Source: Branchipolynoe longqiensis (Eukaryota; Annelida; Polychaeta; Phyllodocida; Polynoidae). From it: a stretch of 64,000 bases of DNA. This document shows positions 10,528 to 21,217 of the stretch, piece after piece (the stretch's first letter is position 1; each line of letters begins with the position of its first letter). Location: NCBI GenBank assembly GCA_030323885.1, contig JASIRB010002727.1, positions 1 to 64,000 of the forward strand, in the 5' to 3' direction. Position numbers and translations under genes: made by a program. The notes beneath the pieces are model-generated. The model was not told where the DNA came from. It saw only the letters and a list, made by a program, of their open reading frames with translations, and searched no databases.

Positions 10528-11537
10528 TAGGTACTCCAAAGTGATTTCTATTTTCAACAGGTCAGTATTACATCTTATATATCTGTACAGATCTTTTAAA
10601 TTGAATCTCAGTGATATAAAAATCATTTAGATCGATTGAATAGCTGCACAGTTATGAGTGTTTAAAGATTGATTTTTTTGCCCCGATTTGTGCACATTTC
10701 CAAATTAGCCAAATCTTGGATTTTAGGGTCCCACCTAGAAGCTATTTTGCATATGATCTCTCCAATATTAAAGAATCTCATTCTCTATAGTACAAATAAG
10801 AAGCTCAATTTTTTACAGACCATCACTGTTAGTACTCTTTCTGAAATTTCATGTCAAACTTGCTAAATTCCTTAATTTCCAGCAAACACCAATAATAAAT
10901 TCAGTAAAATATAGAAAAATAGCATAACTCCCATTCTAATTGTCCTATCACAGAAATCTTTATACCAAAATAACCAGAATCAAAAGCTCTACATGATGAC
11001 ATCATTTTCTAACTGATCAGAGAAAGAAAGACAACATTCTCTTTTAAGCATCGCGAGCTGACAATAGCCAAATTCTCGCAGCAGTCACTTCTCAGACCAA
11101 GCTTGATGTGCATGATATAAATCTCAACCAAATATTGTTCTGGTTAGGGAGAGGAAGACTTAAGCTTTCTGATGATATAATTTTCAAAACGATCCTGATC
11201 AATTTTCAAGGAGGATTAATGTCTTAATGTTTTCACTCCTTCAGTTCAATCAAATTTCCCACTCAGAAACACTCATGCTTGATATGCTTTTATTGGTGGT
11301 TATTTTTAGCTCAGGTCAATGTACTCACCAAGCCATCAAGTTTAGGGAAGGGAGTAGCTCAGTAATAATGATAATTAAAAATCAGACAGCCTAAAAGACA
11401 AAAGAACGAGCTTTAATTTGATATAATTTTTATTTCAAACCAAGCAGAATTAGTGGAGATTCAAGCCTTTTTAAAAGGGTTAAAATAGGTCAAATTTCGC
11501 GCTGCGGACACCGTATTCGCCGACTTTGGAGTACCTA
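10528..11537. mobile_element. Unclassified 1010-bp MITE with 7-bp target duplication
   Basis: Terminal inverted repeats TAGGTACTCCAAAGT are perfect over 15 bp. GTTATAT lies directly outside both ends (10521-10527 and 11538-11544), and the RNase H reading frame is restored when one copy is removed. The body is AT-rich and has no credible ORF. A 7-bp duplication with a TAGG-start terminus does not match a superfamily I can name with confidence. Confidence 0.85.
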
Positions 11538-11998
11538 GTTATATGCAGTGATTCGTTCTCTTGCCTCCTGGATGTTGCTGGACTGAAAACGAATCACCCT
11601 ATTCTAGCAATGGTCATTTATAAAATGAACCAACTGGGAACGGATGGGTATTACATCCACCTGTGCTGGGTGCCTGGCCATCACGGCATACAAGGAAACG
11701 AACGAGCTGATCGGGATGCGAAGAAGGCTATGAACTGTGATTTTGAACCGTGTCTGATACCTCACTCTGATCTGAAACCACTAATAGCCATCCACATAAA
11801 ATCCAAATGGCAACATGAGTTGGATGAAAACGTTAATAAACTTAAAGAAATTGAACCATCTGTGGGAAAACCACCACAGACTCATGCGGGAGGTCGGCGG
11901 GACCAAGTGGTCCTTAGCCGCTGCCGTATTGGCCACTCGTGGCTTACACTAGGTATCCCAATAGAGCACCCCGGGCCGCTTGAAATGCATCATTAGGC
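11538..11998 (+). pseudogene. RNase H-bearing LINE, part 2 (C-terminal RNase H)
   Basis: The frame resumes with VICSDSFSCLLDVAG and continues through the typical RNase H segment IHLCWVPGHHGIQGNERADRDAKKA (11660-11730), the last catalytic Asp region of the domain. The C-terminal zinc-binding tail usual in I and Jockey elements begins (LSRCRIGHSWLT) but is cut short before its cysteines. The stop is at 11994-11996. It belongs with 9338-10527; the MITE between them is a later insertion. Confidence 0.8.
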
Positions 11999-12375
11999 AC
12001 CAAAAGAAGCTCATTTTAAACTAGCTATACTTCATCTAAAAATCAACACATTGAAATGAAAAATATATGGAATAATAGCTTATGAACTGCTCTTTATGTA
12101 TGTGCTATTTATTATTTCTCTCACTGTTCAGAGTTTGAGTAAAAAAGTGTATATTGGAGAGCCAAATTTGTGCATTTCACACCTTTTGGCCGTGTCTCCA
12201 GTTCAACAAGAATTGTTGTGGCAACATTCAATTAAAGTTGCGCAGAGCCCCATAGCTCCCATGTGTACAAAATCACATAGAAATGATAGAGGAGATTCTT
12301 AGCAACATTTTAGTGTCAAATATGAAAGAGAACTTTGAACAGAATTATTGTTAAAAAACGTTTGAAAACTTCAAA
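11999..12375. other. AT-rich spacer between two LINE remnants
   Basis: No coding segment or element terminus was recognised. It may hold the eroded 3' end of the preceding LINE and the truncation point of the next. Confidence 0.5.
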
Positions 12376-13646
12376 ATGATGCCAAAAACGACTCATAATT
12401 CTAAATATAAGAAATTAAGAGATACATTGAAAAAGTGTTACATAGACACATCAATGAACACATGGGAAAAAACCGATATACTAAACGAAAAGCAAAGGGG
12501 CTTCAGGAACCTGCACTCCACATCAAAAACAATAGCTAACCTAACAAATGACATAATGGCATCAATGAACCAAAAACAAAAAGTTGGAGCCGCCTTCATT
12601 GACTTCATCAAAGCATTTGACACAGTATACCACAAAATACTACTGGAAAAACTCAAAACCATGGGCATAAAATCCAACACTGTGGATTGGATAAGATGCT
12701 ACCTGAACAACAGGCAACAGAAAACAAAAATAAACAATACACTATCAGACAACCAACCTGTCACATGTGGTGTACCACAAGGGTCAGTGTTAGGGCCACT
12801 ACTCATTATAATATATATAAACGATCTTGAAAAATGGTTGCAAACTGAATGCCTCCAACTATATGCAGATGACACAGTCATATACGCAAATGGCACCACA
12901 GAAGAGGAGGTAATAACTAAACTAAATAAACTCCTACTAAAACTAGATGAGTGGTGTGAGTCCAACAAAATAACCATCAACACAAGCAAATCAAAAACAG
13001 TACTCTCACATAAACAAATGCCAGAAAGAAAACTACACTGTAAGTTAGGAAACCAAACACTAGAAAATGTAGACCATTACAAATACCTAGGCCTTGAGTT
13101 GGACAGCCAATAAACTACAACCTATGTATAAATAAAATTATACAAAAAGTAAACCACAAACTGTGGCTATTTGCAAAGCTAAGAGACTACATGACACAAG
13201 AAATGTCAATAAAAATCTTCAAGGGCATGGTGCTCCCCTATTTTGACTATGGAGATGTAAACTACATGGGTGCGAGAAAAGAACTACTAAAAAAAATGCA
13301 AACACTGCAGAACAGAGCCCTAAAAATCTGTCTAAGAGTAGACAAGCTGCACCCCACCTATGACATACACAAAAGAACCAAAGTGAAATTACTAGAAAAT
13401 AGGAGAATAATTCATTTGAAAACATTAGCATATAGCTATAGTCAAAACAATAAACTTCTAACAAAACCACAAAGGGCTACTAGAGCAAATAATGCGCCAC
13501 TACTAAAGCAGACCAGAAGCCAAATAAAAGCTCATGAGAGAAGCACGCTGGAAATGGCTGCCAAGGTGTGGAATGCCCAAACGGTAAAGGAACGACAAAT
13601 TCCTGACCTAAAAACTTACAAAAAAATCTGTGCAAAATATGGCTAG
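12376..13646 (+). pseudogene. CR1-like LINE reverse transcriptase, 5'-truncated
   Basis: The frame carries reverse-transcriptase motifs: RGFRNLHSTSKTI, FIDFIKAFDTVYHKILLEKL (palm aspartate), CGVPQGSVLGPLL and LYADDTVIYA, then the ITINTSKSKTV segment. A one-base frameshift occurs near 13110: the frame closes at 13113 and the homologous C-terminal part continues in another frame (KIIQKVNHKLWLFAKLRDYM, PYFDYGDVNY, ENRRIIHLKTLAY) to the stop at 13646. The 5' half, including the endonuclease, is absent. The CR1/L2-type assignment rests on the GVPQGSVLGPLL and YADD context. Confidence 0.82.
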
Positions 13647-14053
13647 GAACCCCCCAATAAGCTGCACTGCAAAGGGGCATGTGATATGTCACGGCCCACC
13701 AGCGGGACGCCCAATGGAAGTAACCATGCCAAAAGTAGACAGTTAACACACCACACAGCTACGTACAAGCCTATGATATGTAAATAGGAGTAGGCTAGTC
13801 TAGTAATAAGTGTAGAAAAAATAAATACATATATACCAAGAAAATCCAAAAAATCTATGGCTATTAACCATACCAAGCAATTATCTACCTGCTACTGAAA
13901 TGCAGGCAATCAAATACCTTATCAGCAACCACTGTGTGGTAAGATAACACCACACTACAACTGGCCAGCATTGAAAACAAGCCTGGGTACCCGGGCTTAT
14001 ATGCAATGGACAGTATAAATACAGCCTCAATAAAAAAAAAAAATTAAATTAAA
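13647..14053 (+). mobile_element. 3' UTR and A-rich tail of the CR1-like LINE
   Basis: The segment follows the LINE stop codon and ends in an A-rich tail at about 14030-14053. A second copy of this 3' UTR, without the coding region, lies at 61405-61842 and ends at the same place after CAGCCTCAAT, confirming the 3' boundary. Confidence 0.85.
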
Positions 14054-14426
14054 AAAATAGCTTGACGGGATCCGCCACAAATGCCCAGGTTAAATGCTAT
14101 GATGGCAGCAACTGTTCTGGTCATACGTTATCGTTTGGAACGGACCCATCGCAAATACGCTAGGTTCTGGGCTTAACGCTACCACGGCAGCAGCCGTTCT
14201 GCACCGGCAGACGGCTCGGGATCACAGAGCATGCAGTTCGTCATAAGTGAGTGTAGAAACTGATATGGTGCTACAACCCCAGGCCATCCTCTGAGCCATA
14301 CGCCGTGGAATGGCGCTTTTACGATGGAACCTGTCCAAACAATAACACATAGGCACGAACGGTATGGCTGCTGCAATCATAACATTAAATCCAGAAACCT
14401 GCACAATTGCGGCAGATCCCATCAAA
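14054..14426. other. Unassigned segment before a GC-rich DIRS-order copy
   Basis: Mixed-composition DNA with short overlapping ORFs on the minus strand that I do not recognise. The left side is the LINE tail; the right side switches sharply to GC-rich DIRS-order sequence at about 14427. Confidence 0.4.
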
Positions 14427-15795
14427 CCAGCCCCTGGCGTGGGGGCCAGATGGAGAGGAGGGTGGGGCGGTATTGGTGTGGGGAGGGGGTACAGGAGAGG
14501 GTGGCAGGGAGGGTGTCTTGGACGTCAGGATCCACAACGTCAGCGATAGGTTCGCCGAGGTCGCCGATGTGGATAGGGGAGGAGGTGCGGTGGGGGGGGG
14601 CGGTGAGGGGGGGGCGGCGAAGTCGTCTGGGGTGGTGAGAGAGGGGTCGGTGGTCGGTGCCCTCAGGAGAGAGAGCTTTGGCGGGCTCCGGGGGAGGGCT
14701 GGAGGGGGCAGGGTCGGGGGGAAGGCCGGGGAGAGAGCCTAGGTAGGCGGTGTCGCCGAGGGCGAACTGGTGGCGGTTGCGAGGGCGGAGCGGAAAGCCC
14801 TGTGTGTGTGGCCGCTAGGCGGCGGGCCGGGGTGGCAGACTACCGGTTGCGGGCGGGCGGCTTCCGGAGAGTCGTGGCTGGCCGCAGGGGCGGCTGGGAC
14901 GACAGTGGCGGCAAGATCTGTGGGAGAGTCTGTGGTTTGGGGGTGGTGTCGGGTGGCTGATGGGTCGGCAGAGATGAGAGGGCAGGGGTGATGGCCTGTG
15001 GGGGGGGGCCCGTGGCTATGATGCCATAGGGGTTGCACAATGGCATGTGTGTGTTGCCGTTGGAGGCGGCGGGGTCGGCGCTCAGGGCCGGTCGCGCGCA
15101 GGCGGCTCCCGGTTGCTGGCTGGCGGCCATTGGTTGGGGCGAGATGAAGGGAGGGGTTGTTTTTGTAGTGAATGAAGCGATGTGACTCCTTCGATGTCTC
15201 AGTATCAAGTGGCGTTTATTGCTCTACGATCTGCCATGTAGACGTTCAGTCATGCGCATACATGTTCAACGCTGCTGGTACCGGCCTGTGTACATACCAT
15301 ATACTACAGTTTTGACAGTGATGGTGCCGCCGGGCTGATAGTGGCCGGCGGGGTGGGTGTGTTGTTAGGGGCGGCGTGTGTGGTGGGGGTGACCGGTTAT
15401 GGCCCGCCGGGCCTGGTGGGGGGCCATGGTGGATCAAAAATCTGATGGGGCGGCTGGAGTCGCGCGCTCACGGCCCCGCTTGCTGAGGCAGACCGCCTCA
15501 CTATGCAGGGTCAGGATTTTCCTAATGTTGGCGCAGTAGGCGCAAGCATGGGGCTGCTAGGCGCCCCCCTCGCCGTGGGTCTCCCCCTGCGCCTGCCCAG
15601 TCGCAGGAGGCCGGGTCACGATTCCAGGAGGGACAGGGGGCGCCGTGGGCCTCCCGGCTGTAGGGGATGCGTGTGTCGGCCTGGGATGAGCGGGGCTGGG
15701 TCCGTGGGCGGGCCGAGTCGGCGGCCCCGGGGGGTGGAGGCAGAGGCCAGAGATCCGCTGGGCCTGGTGACAGCCTCCATCATGACCATGTTGAT
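14427..15795 (-). mobile_element. Partial GC-rich DIRS-order element N1
   Basis: The left part (14427-14580) matches the region upstream of the reverse transcriptase in N2 (22846-22985), with shared words such as GGCCAGATGGAGAGGAGG. The right part (about 15420-15795) matches the gag zinc-finger region of N5 near 44500-44870 (minus strand), including the segment encoding ANIRK-like residues after the zinc-binding cysteines. A 200-bp unrelated block sits near 15180-15400. The reverse transcriptase, RNase H and recombinase are absent. At about 15795 it is joined directly to a Harbinger transposase. Confidence 0.65.
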
Positions 15796-16977
15796 GGCAA
15801 TCGGATCATGCAAACTGTGGTGGGAGTCCCCTATCCACATGTGCAGGTTTCTGGATTTAATGCTTCAAGTTTATGCAGCTCGTCACAATGCAGAGATGGA
15901 CCAGGAGGACAGCAATCACAACATCGTTCATGGAGCCTGGAGACTCAACAATCCTCTACGCATGGATCCAGCTATGTTCGAGGAGATTCTCCTTCGCATC
16001 GTTCCAAGAATCAAGAAAAAGGACACATGGTTCAGAAAGGCGCTAACACCGGGATTGAAACTGTCATTCACTCTGCGCTACCTAGCCTCTGGTGACAACT
16101 ATCATTCTCTGATGTACGGTTGCCGAGTTCCACACAACACCATCTCACTTGCCATTCATGAGGTGTGTGAAGCTATAATTGCAGAGTAAGCTGAGGAGGC
16201 GATTCAAGCTCCAACTACAGAAGAGCAATGGAGAGGTATCGCTGAGCAGTTCTCTACAAGATGGCAGTTTCACCATTGCCTGGGAGCCCTTGATGGGAAA
16301 CATATCCCCATCCAATGCCCAGGCCATGGAGGGTCGGAGTACTACAACTACAAGGGATTCCACTCGGTCATATTGATGGCTCTAGTGGATGGTGACTACA
16401 AATTCTCCTGGGTCGATGTTGGGAGCGATGGCTCTGCAGGCGATGCTCAAGTCTTCAAACGTTCATTGAAGATGGACGACTTGGTATTCCAAGTGCCGAA
16501 CCACTACCGCATGATGAGCATGACATGCCTTTCTTCATAGTTGCTGAACTTGGTTGATGAAACCGTTCTCCAAACGTCATCTAACAATTCCCAAAAGAAT
16601 GTTCAACTACCGACTGTCCAGGGCATGCTGCATCGTGGAAAACGCATTCGAGATTCTAGCTCACCGGCACCAGTGCCTCCTAACAACAATGTGACAGAAG
16701 CCAGCGACAGTTGTTTGTGTTGATAGTGTTGGCATGTGTCTGCCTACATAATCTGACGCGGATTCGGTACTCAGCTCGTCACAATGCAGAGATGGACCAG
16801 GAGGACAGCAATCACAACATCGTTCCTGGAGCCTGGAGACTCTACAATCCTCTAGCCAACATCTACGGTGTCCGTGGGAACAGACTGACACTCGCAGCAA
16901 AATACCAGAGACAATATCTCAGTGCCTATTACGTGTCCGAGGCTGGAGCGGTGCCTTGGCAAGATGCTATGATATGA
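15796..16977 (+). pseudogene. Decayed PIF/Harbinger transposase
   Basis: The sequence aligns by eye with the intact transposase at 45683-46987: FEEILLRIVPRIKKKDTWFR, LRYLASGDNYHSLMYGCRVP, then GALDGKHIPIQCPGHGGS with the first catalytic Asp, and YYNYKGFHSVILMALVDGD. Stops occur near 16187 and 16538. From about 16540 the frame is scrambled, and the GD-A and E-NAFG regions are lost or shifted. The C-terminus is recognisable at 16720-16977 (GAVPWQDAMI). An 80-bp block from this C-terminus is also present near the N-terminus (15879-15957 versus 16771-16850). Confidence 0.82.
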
Positions 16978-17725
16978 ACTATTTTGAAGTGTGAACTATT
17001 ACCAATTGTGCCATAAGAATTGTATTTAATATGCTATTGTTATGTCTGTGCCTACAAATGAAATATATTTCATTATTGTGAATGTCAAATCAAAAGAAAC
17101 CTCAGTAATAATACAAATATCTTAAATTAATTTAATTTGTTTGTTATTTGTTGTTTTTGTTGTCTAGCTATAACAGCTTTAAGTTATAATCTTATTAAAA
17201 TGAAATAGGTCCTAATAAAATTTGACAGTAATATAAAAAAAAGTTCTGTATTATTGCTTTTTAGGATATATTATTTTATTTTTTATGCTCCAGTTAATTC
17301 CAAAATCTTAAAGTCAATAATGGTGTTTTCTTTTTACTTTATTGTTGGTGTAAGAGCTTAACTTAGTTAATGTGCTATTTATCGAAAAGGGGTGTTAATA
17401 CTGAATTTAATGATCGTTTCTAATATATTGTTGGTATAAGAGCTTAACTTATTTTATCGAAAAGGGATGTTAATACTGAATTTAATGATCTTTTCTTCTA
17501 TATTATTACTTAATTTATTACAAGTGACTATCAACTAAATGGATATAGCATATAGATTGTAACAAACACAACGTAGTTAACAATGTATGTAAAGTATATA
17601 TTTATTTTCAACTAGTCATAATAGTATATATAATGTACTCTCGTCACGATCACCTTCACATTCACTCATCCATAATACGTCCATAATAAATACTATGTAA
17701 AAACAGTTCATTTCACAATGTTCCC
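16978..17725. other. AT-rich spacer inside the decayed Harbinger
   Basis: Lies between the convergent transposase and accessory-gene remnants, as in the intact element at 46988-47696. A 100-bp imperfect direct repeat (TTGTTGGTRTAAGAGCTTAACTT) occurs near 17340 and 17430. No gene is seen. Confidence 0.55.
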
Positions 17726-18240
17726 AATCACAGAGGCTGGACTTCTGTGTTGTTGCACGTTGACCTCACAGAGGCTTGTCCGGGTCTTGTCCGATCCCAG
17801 CCATTAGTGTGGTAAAGCTGAGATCCGACAGACCCATAATGTTCCCCCCACTTCCTGGCGTGCTGGATGGGCGTGCAGTGGTGGAAGGGCCCAGTCAGGG
17901 ACTCGCCCAATCCCATTCACAGGGTCCCGGCTGTAATCCCACCGCCTGGATGTGGAAAGCTGGCAACGGAAACGGGGCTGCTGATTGAGGGTCTGGGCGA
18001 CGTGGTTGTGGACGGTGTGGCTCCTTCTCACGGGCCAGCTGTAGTGACTGGGAGCGTGACCGCATCGCCAAGGTGAAACTCTCGGAGTACAATTCCCCCA
18101 GAAGCGACGTGTCAATGTCTTCAGCTATGGCCCCCAGCCACATTCCCCGCAGCATCGGCGGCGACACTTTCGGCGGTTGCATCATCCCCCTCAGCTGGCC
18201 CTGGATGATGCCAGCCTCCACTTGACGAAAACAGTGATTT
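17726..18240 (-). pseudogene. Decayed Harbinger accessory (MADF/Myb-like) gene, C-terminal part
   Basis: A minus-strand frame starting near 18221 reads EAGIIQGQLRGMM, MLRGMWLGAIAEDIDTSLL and LYSESFTLAMRSRSQSL before becoming proline-rich. Its position and orientation, convergent with the transposase, mirror the accessory gene at 47697-49532. Sequence similarity to that gene is weak, so the call depends mainly on synteny. The DNA-binding N-terminal part is missing. Confidence 0.5.
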
Positions 18241-18304
18241 TATCCATGGTGGTCCGGAACAGTCCGGGCCGTTGGTCCGTGGGTGGTCAGGCTCAAAATC
18301 CGGG

Positions 18305-18335
18305 GCTCGTCCGGCTATGTGTGAATGAGGCTTAA
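18305..18335. repeat. Right terminus of the decayed Harbinger with TAA duplication
   Basis: The sequence ends CTATGTGTGAATGAGGCT at 18332, followed by TAA. Its reverse complement, AGCCTCATTCACACATAG, resembles other Harbinger-family termini in the window. The DIRS reverse-transcriptase frame begins directly after the TAA. The matching left terminus is not found. Confidence 0.6.
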
Positions 18336-19015
18336 GGGACTATCGCCATGGAGCATAGGAAGTACTTATGTTTTGTTTGGGAAAAACAGCTCTTCAAGTT
18401 TACATGTCTACCGAATGGGCTTTCACCTGCACCCCAGATCTTTACCCGCATTCTTAAAGCTATTTTTGCGGAATTGGGGGCAAAGGAACATGTACTTTGC
18501 CCTTATTTTGATTGCTCGTTCATCATTGCTGTTTTTGTTTGCTTGTTTAATGACTCCCCAGCACAAAAAGTGGACATCGGCTATTGGGGAATGTAGGAGA
18601 GCAGTCGTCATAACACTTACAGTTCTTGGATTTTCAATTAGACGCAACAATAAAAAGCTTCACTTACATCAATGTGGAAAAGTTTCACATTTTTGTTCAG
18701 AGTTTAGGTAGAGTAGGAGAGCCAACAAAAATGTGGCAACTTGCGGCATTAATAGGACTCATGACAGCCTAGGCACCAGCAATACTTTATGGAGACACAC
18801 ACATTAAGGTACTTGAAGCATGCAAAAATGAAGCCTTGAAAAAGAAGAGGGACAATTTTGAAAGATTAACACAAATTTCAGTAGAAGGGTGGTCAGACAT
18901 TGAAGAGTAGGAAGAGAGTGTGGGGTCTTCCCTGAATCCTATCCGCCCAACAGTGATTATCACCACAGATGCCTCTCTACAGGGTTGGGAGGTTTTCTTC
19001 AGTTTTCTATAGTAC
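18336..19015 (+). pseudogene. DIRS-type reverse transcriptase/RNase H fragment
   Basis: Readable pieces in shifting frames include MEHRKYLCFVWEKQLFKF, LPNGLSPAPQIFTRILKAIF and a decayed palm CPYFDCSFI (YVDD counterpart). LAALIGLMTA, LEACKNEALKKKR and the RNase H start IITTDASLQGWE follow. It belongs to the same DIRS-1-like lineage as 2586-9337. Frameshifts and a roughly 60-bp loss after CSFI make it dead. Its left edge is the Harbinger TAA site; its right edge is 78 bp upstream of the SAP30L start codon. Confidence 0.75.
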
Positions 19016-19021
19016 ATTAAA

Positions 19022-19040
19022 TCCTCTCTTTTTTCCCCAG
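19022..19040 (+). promoter_or_regulatory. Candidate 3' splice site upstream of the SAP30L start codon
   Basis: A strong pyrimidine tract ending CTTTTTTCCCCAG lies 52 bp before the ATG at 19093. It would suit the acceptor of a 5'-UTR intron, putting the true promoter further left, beyond the transposon remnants. Without transcripts this is inference only. Confidence 0.4.
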
Positions 19041-19092
19041 TGAATAAAGTTTTAAAATTTCCCTCACCTCCTTGTTATTCACATGGATAGGC

Positions 19093-19269
19093 ATGAGCAA
19101 TGGCACCAACGGGCATAGCGAAGAGGACTTGCGGGTAGGCCATGACCAAGTGTGCTGCCTTGTGGATAACACCCTGAGGTGCACCCGACCCGCAGGGAAT
19201 GCAAGCTACAGCAAGCGCATCCAGAAGACAGTGCAGCAACGGAGGCTTAAGCTGAGCATAGACCACAGC
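19093..19269 (+). CDS. SAP30L: SAP30/SAP30L homologue, coding exon 1
   Basis: SAP30L is a subunit of the nuclear Sin3-histone deacetylase corepressor; it binds DNA, phosphoinositides and Sin3. This exon encodes 59 residues beginning MSNGTNGHSEED. HDQVCCLVDNTLRC carries the first two ligands of the C2CH zinc finger (Cys21, Cys30), followed by RPAGNASYSKRIQK and RRLKLSIDHS, very close to vertebrate SAP30L. The ATG at 19093 is the only one in frame before the finger, and the N-terminus has the MNGF..EED-like character of the family. The donor is AGC|GTAAGT at 19269/19270, phase 0. The exon is easily missed because the next one is about 17.7 kb away. Confidence 0.92.
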
Positions 19270-19301
19270 GTAAGTAGGTTGTTTCCCATTCAATTTCTGT
19301 C

Positions 19302-19352
19302 CTGATATGACCTTAGATGTTGCCAGGACATAAAACGCCAACAACCATTGCC
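19302..19352 (+). repeat. SINE 3' tail fragment
   Basis: TGATATGACCTTAGATGTTG followed by CCAGGACATAAAACGCC matches the 3' end of the SINE copies at 8552 and 19790, but the tRNA head and body are missing. It starts 33 bp inside the SAP30L intron. Confidence 0.75.
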
Positions 19353-19689
19353 CAACACACCCATTCAACTTATTATTGCAGCTAGTTACATGGTCCGATG
19401 GCGTTTGAATTTTTGTCTTATTTTTTAGATAAATATATCAAAGTGATCATTGTGAGCTACTAATCATTAGTCTGGAGTCATTTTGGTGAAAAATGACTAG
19501 TTTTGAAGCAATTTGAGCTGAAAGAACCCAGAATAATTTTGACAAGCTTGCCAAAACTCCTGTGGCTATGACCTAGATGGTCATCTCGCGGTCACCACGT
19601 GATGTGAGATGACCTACTAATCCTGGAACCTGCCAGGGCTGTAGGTATGTCTTTCTGTTTGGATGAAACATTCTGGGAATGGATTAGTG

Positions 19690-19786
19690 GCATAGTGCTT
19701 GTGTCTGTCTGACTATGTATGTCTGACTATGTATGTCTGTATGTGTATGTCTGTGTATGTGTGTGTGTCTGCCTCTGTCTGTGTGC
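19690..19786. repeat. TGTCTG/TATG microsatellite
   Basis: Simple repeat of TGTCTG, TATGTC and TG units immediately left of the SINE copy. Confidence 0.85.
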
Positions 19787-19789
19787 GCG

Positions 19790-20100
19790 ACCAGATGGGA
19801 TGGCCGAATGAGTTAGAGCGTCCGTGCTGGTATATCATGGGGGTCATAGGTTTGAACCCTGGTCAAGTCAAACCAATGACTTAAAATTGATATTTGTTGC
19901 TTCCTAGCCAGGTGCTTGGCATTATTAGGACAGGGCAAGGATTGGTGTGCTCAGTGTCAGGATAATGTGACTGAGTGGGATATTAGGTCATGGTGCTGGT
20001 GGCCTGGTTTCCCAGTGGGACAGCACTATAAAGACACCATGAGTGCGCACTGTCACAAGTCGGTACCCGTCCTGATATGACCTTAGATGTTGCTAGGACA
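19790..20100 (+). mobile_element. tRNA-derived SINE, near full length
   Basis: The head has a tRNA-like A box (GATGGCCGAATGAGTTAGAG) and B box (GGTTTGAACCC), the internal promoter for RNA polymerase III. The central body and tail match the copy at 8552-8841. The tail is truncated at GATGTTGCTAGGACA, where the 3' end of DIRS-order element N2 begins. Confidence 0.88.
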
Positions 20101-20269
20101 TGATGCACAGCGAAGGAGGAAGTCAAGGCAGGAGTGGGAAGAAACGCACTTTATTAAGTAAAGTGGGGTGGGGCAATGTACAATGGTGGGGAGGTAAATG
20201 TACAAGGATAATATAGTGCAAGAAATGAATGTGATAATGTCATGTTAGGGGATCGGCCCCGAAGAGCCC

Positions 20270-21217
20270 TCAGCCAAAAGAGAGGAGAGCGCTCGAGGGG
20301 CAACACAGGCGGCGAGGCGAGGGAGGTATGCGTGGACCGCCCCCGAGGTCCAGGTGCCCTGGGCCATGATGCCCTTGAGGGGGACCCCCCGCCCTCTGGC
20401 AGGCCTGTGCCGCGCCCTGACGCAAGCTAAAGAGCGTGTAGCTGTCGGGGACGGAAAGTGTGAGTAGCGCGCCTCTGAGGACTGCCGTGAGGGTCCGAGG
20501 GTCGAGGGGGCGGCCCGAGGGCAGGATGGAGGCGGGGGCGTACGGGGTGGCAGGGACGAGAGTCACAGCGCCGCGCCATGCGGTGACCGGGCAGAGACGG
20601 GATCCGGGTGTAGCGGGGACGAAGAGTGCAACCGCCCCCGAGGGCAGCGCGATGGTCTTGGAGCTCCTGATGGTGATGCGGAGCCCACCGGGGGCGGTGG
20701 CGACGTCGGCGCGGGTAATGGTGTGGGGGCCACCCCACCCCTCGGGGCTGGGAGAGAGGAGGCTGGACTGTCTCAGCATCCCGTAGTACCCGAGGAGGAG
20801 GGCGGCCCGAGGGACGACACCAGAGGGTCCGGCGCTGTCGAGGTGGTTGACGACGGCGGCGAGGGAGCAGAGGCGGCGCATGGCGCCGGAGGTGGGTGGA
20901 GGCGCGCTCCCCGCCTCGGCAAACGTCCCGGGCGAGACGCGATCCATAGGCCGTGGGGTCACCCCCGGCCGCATCGACCCATGAGCGAGCCCCGGATAGG
21001 TCGTTGCGGACGGAGGCGGGGCGATGGAGCGTGCGTAGAGGGCGGCCGTGAGGCCACGACATCGAAGGCGGTGGGGGCCAGAGGGTCCCGGCCATAGGCT
21101 GAGGCAAAGGAGACGTAGCCCTTGGCCTGGGACGACGTTTCCTCCAGGTCGCCGGGGCGAGGGCGGCCATCCTGAGTCCATCCACGGCCGCGACCTCAGA
21201 CGTGGAGTATCCTGCAA
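20270..21217 (-). pseudogene. Tyrosine recombinase of N2
   Basis: DIRS-order elements integrate with a phage-integrase-type recombinase. The frame shows LLLGYYGMLRQSSLLSPS with the first catalytic Arg, and near the end SLRQGAAQACQRAG in place of the H-x-x-R box. The segment holding the nucleophile (GTWTSGAVHAYLPR) is in a different frame after a run of G bases near 20385, so the ORF as it stands loses the catalytic Tyr. The start is not certain because the frame runs on from upstream. Confidence 0.78.

Noticed and set aside
19072..19305. 77-aa stand-alone gene
   Set aside because: It begins at a TTG and reads into the intron; the real unit is SAP30L exon 1 from ATG 19093 to 19269.
20427..21185. 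Long minus-strand ORF overlapping the recombinase of N2
   Set aside because: It is an alternate frame of GC-rich DNA; the recombinase motifs are in the other frame.
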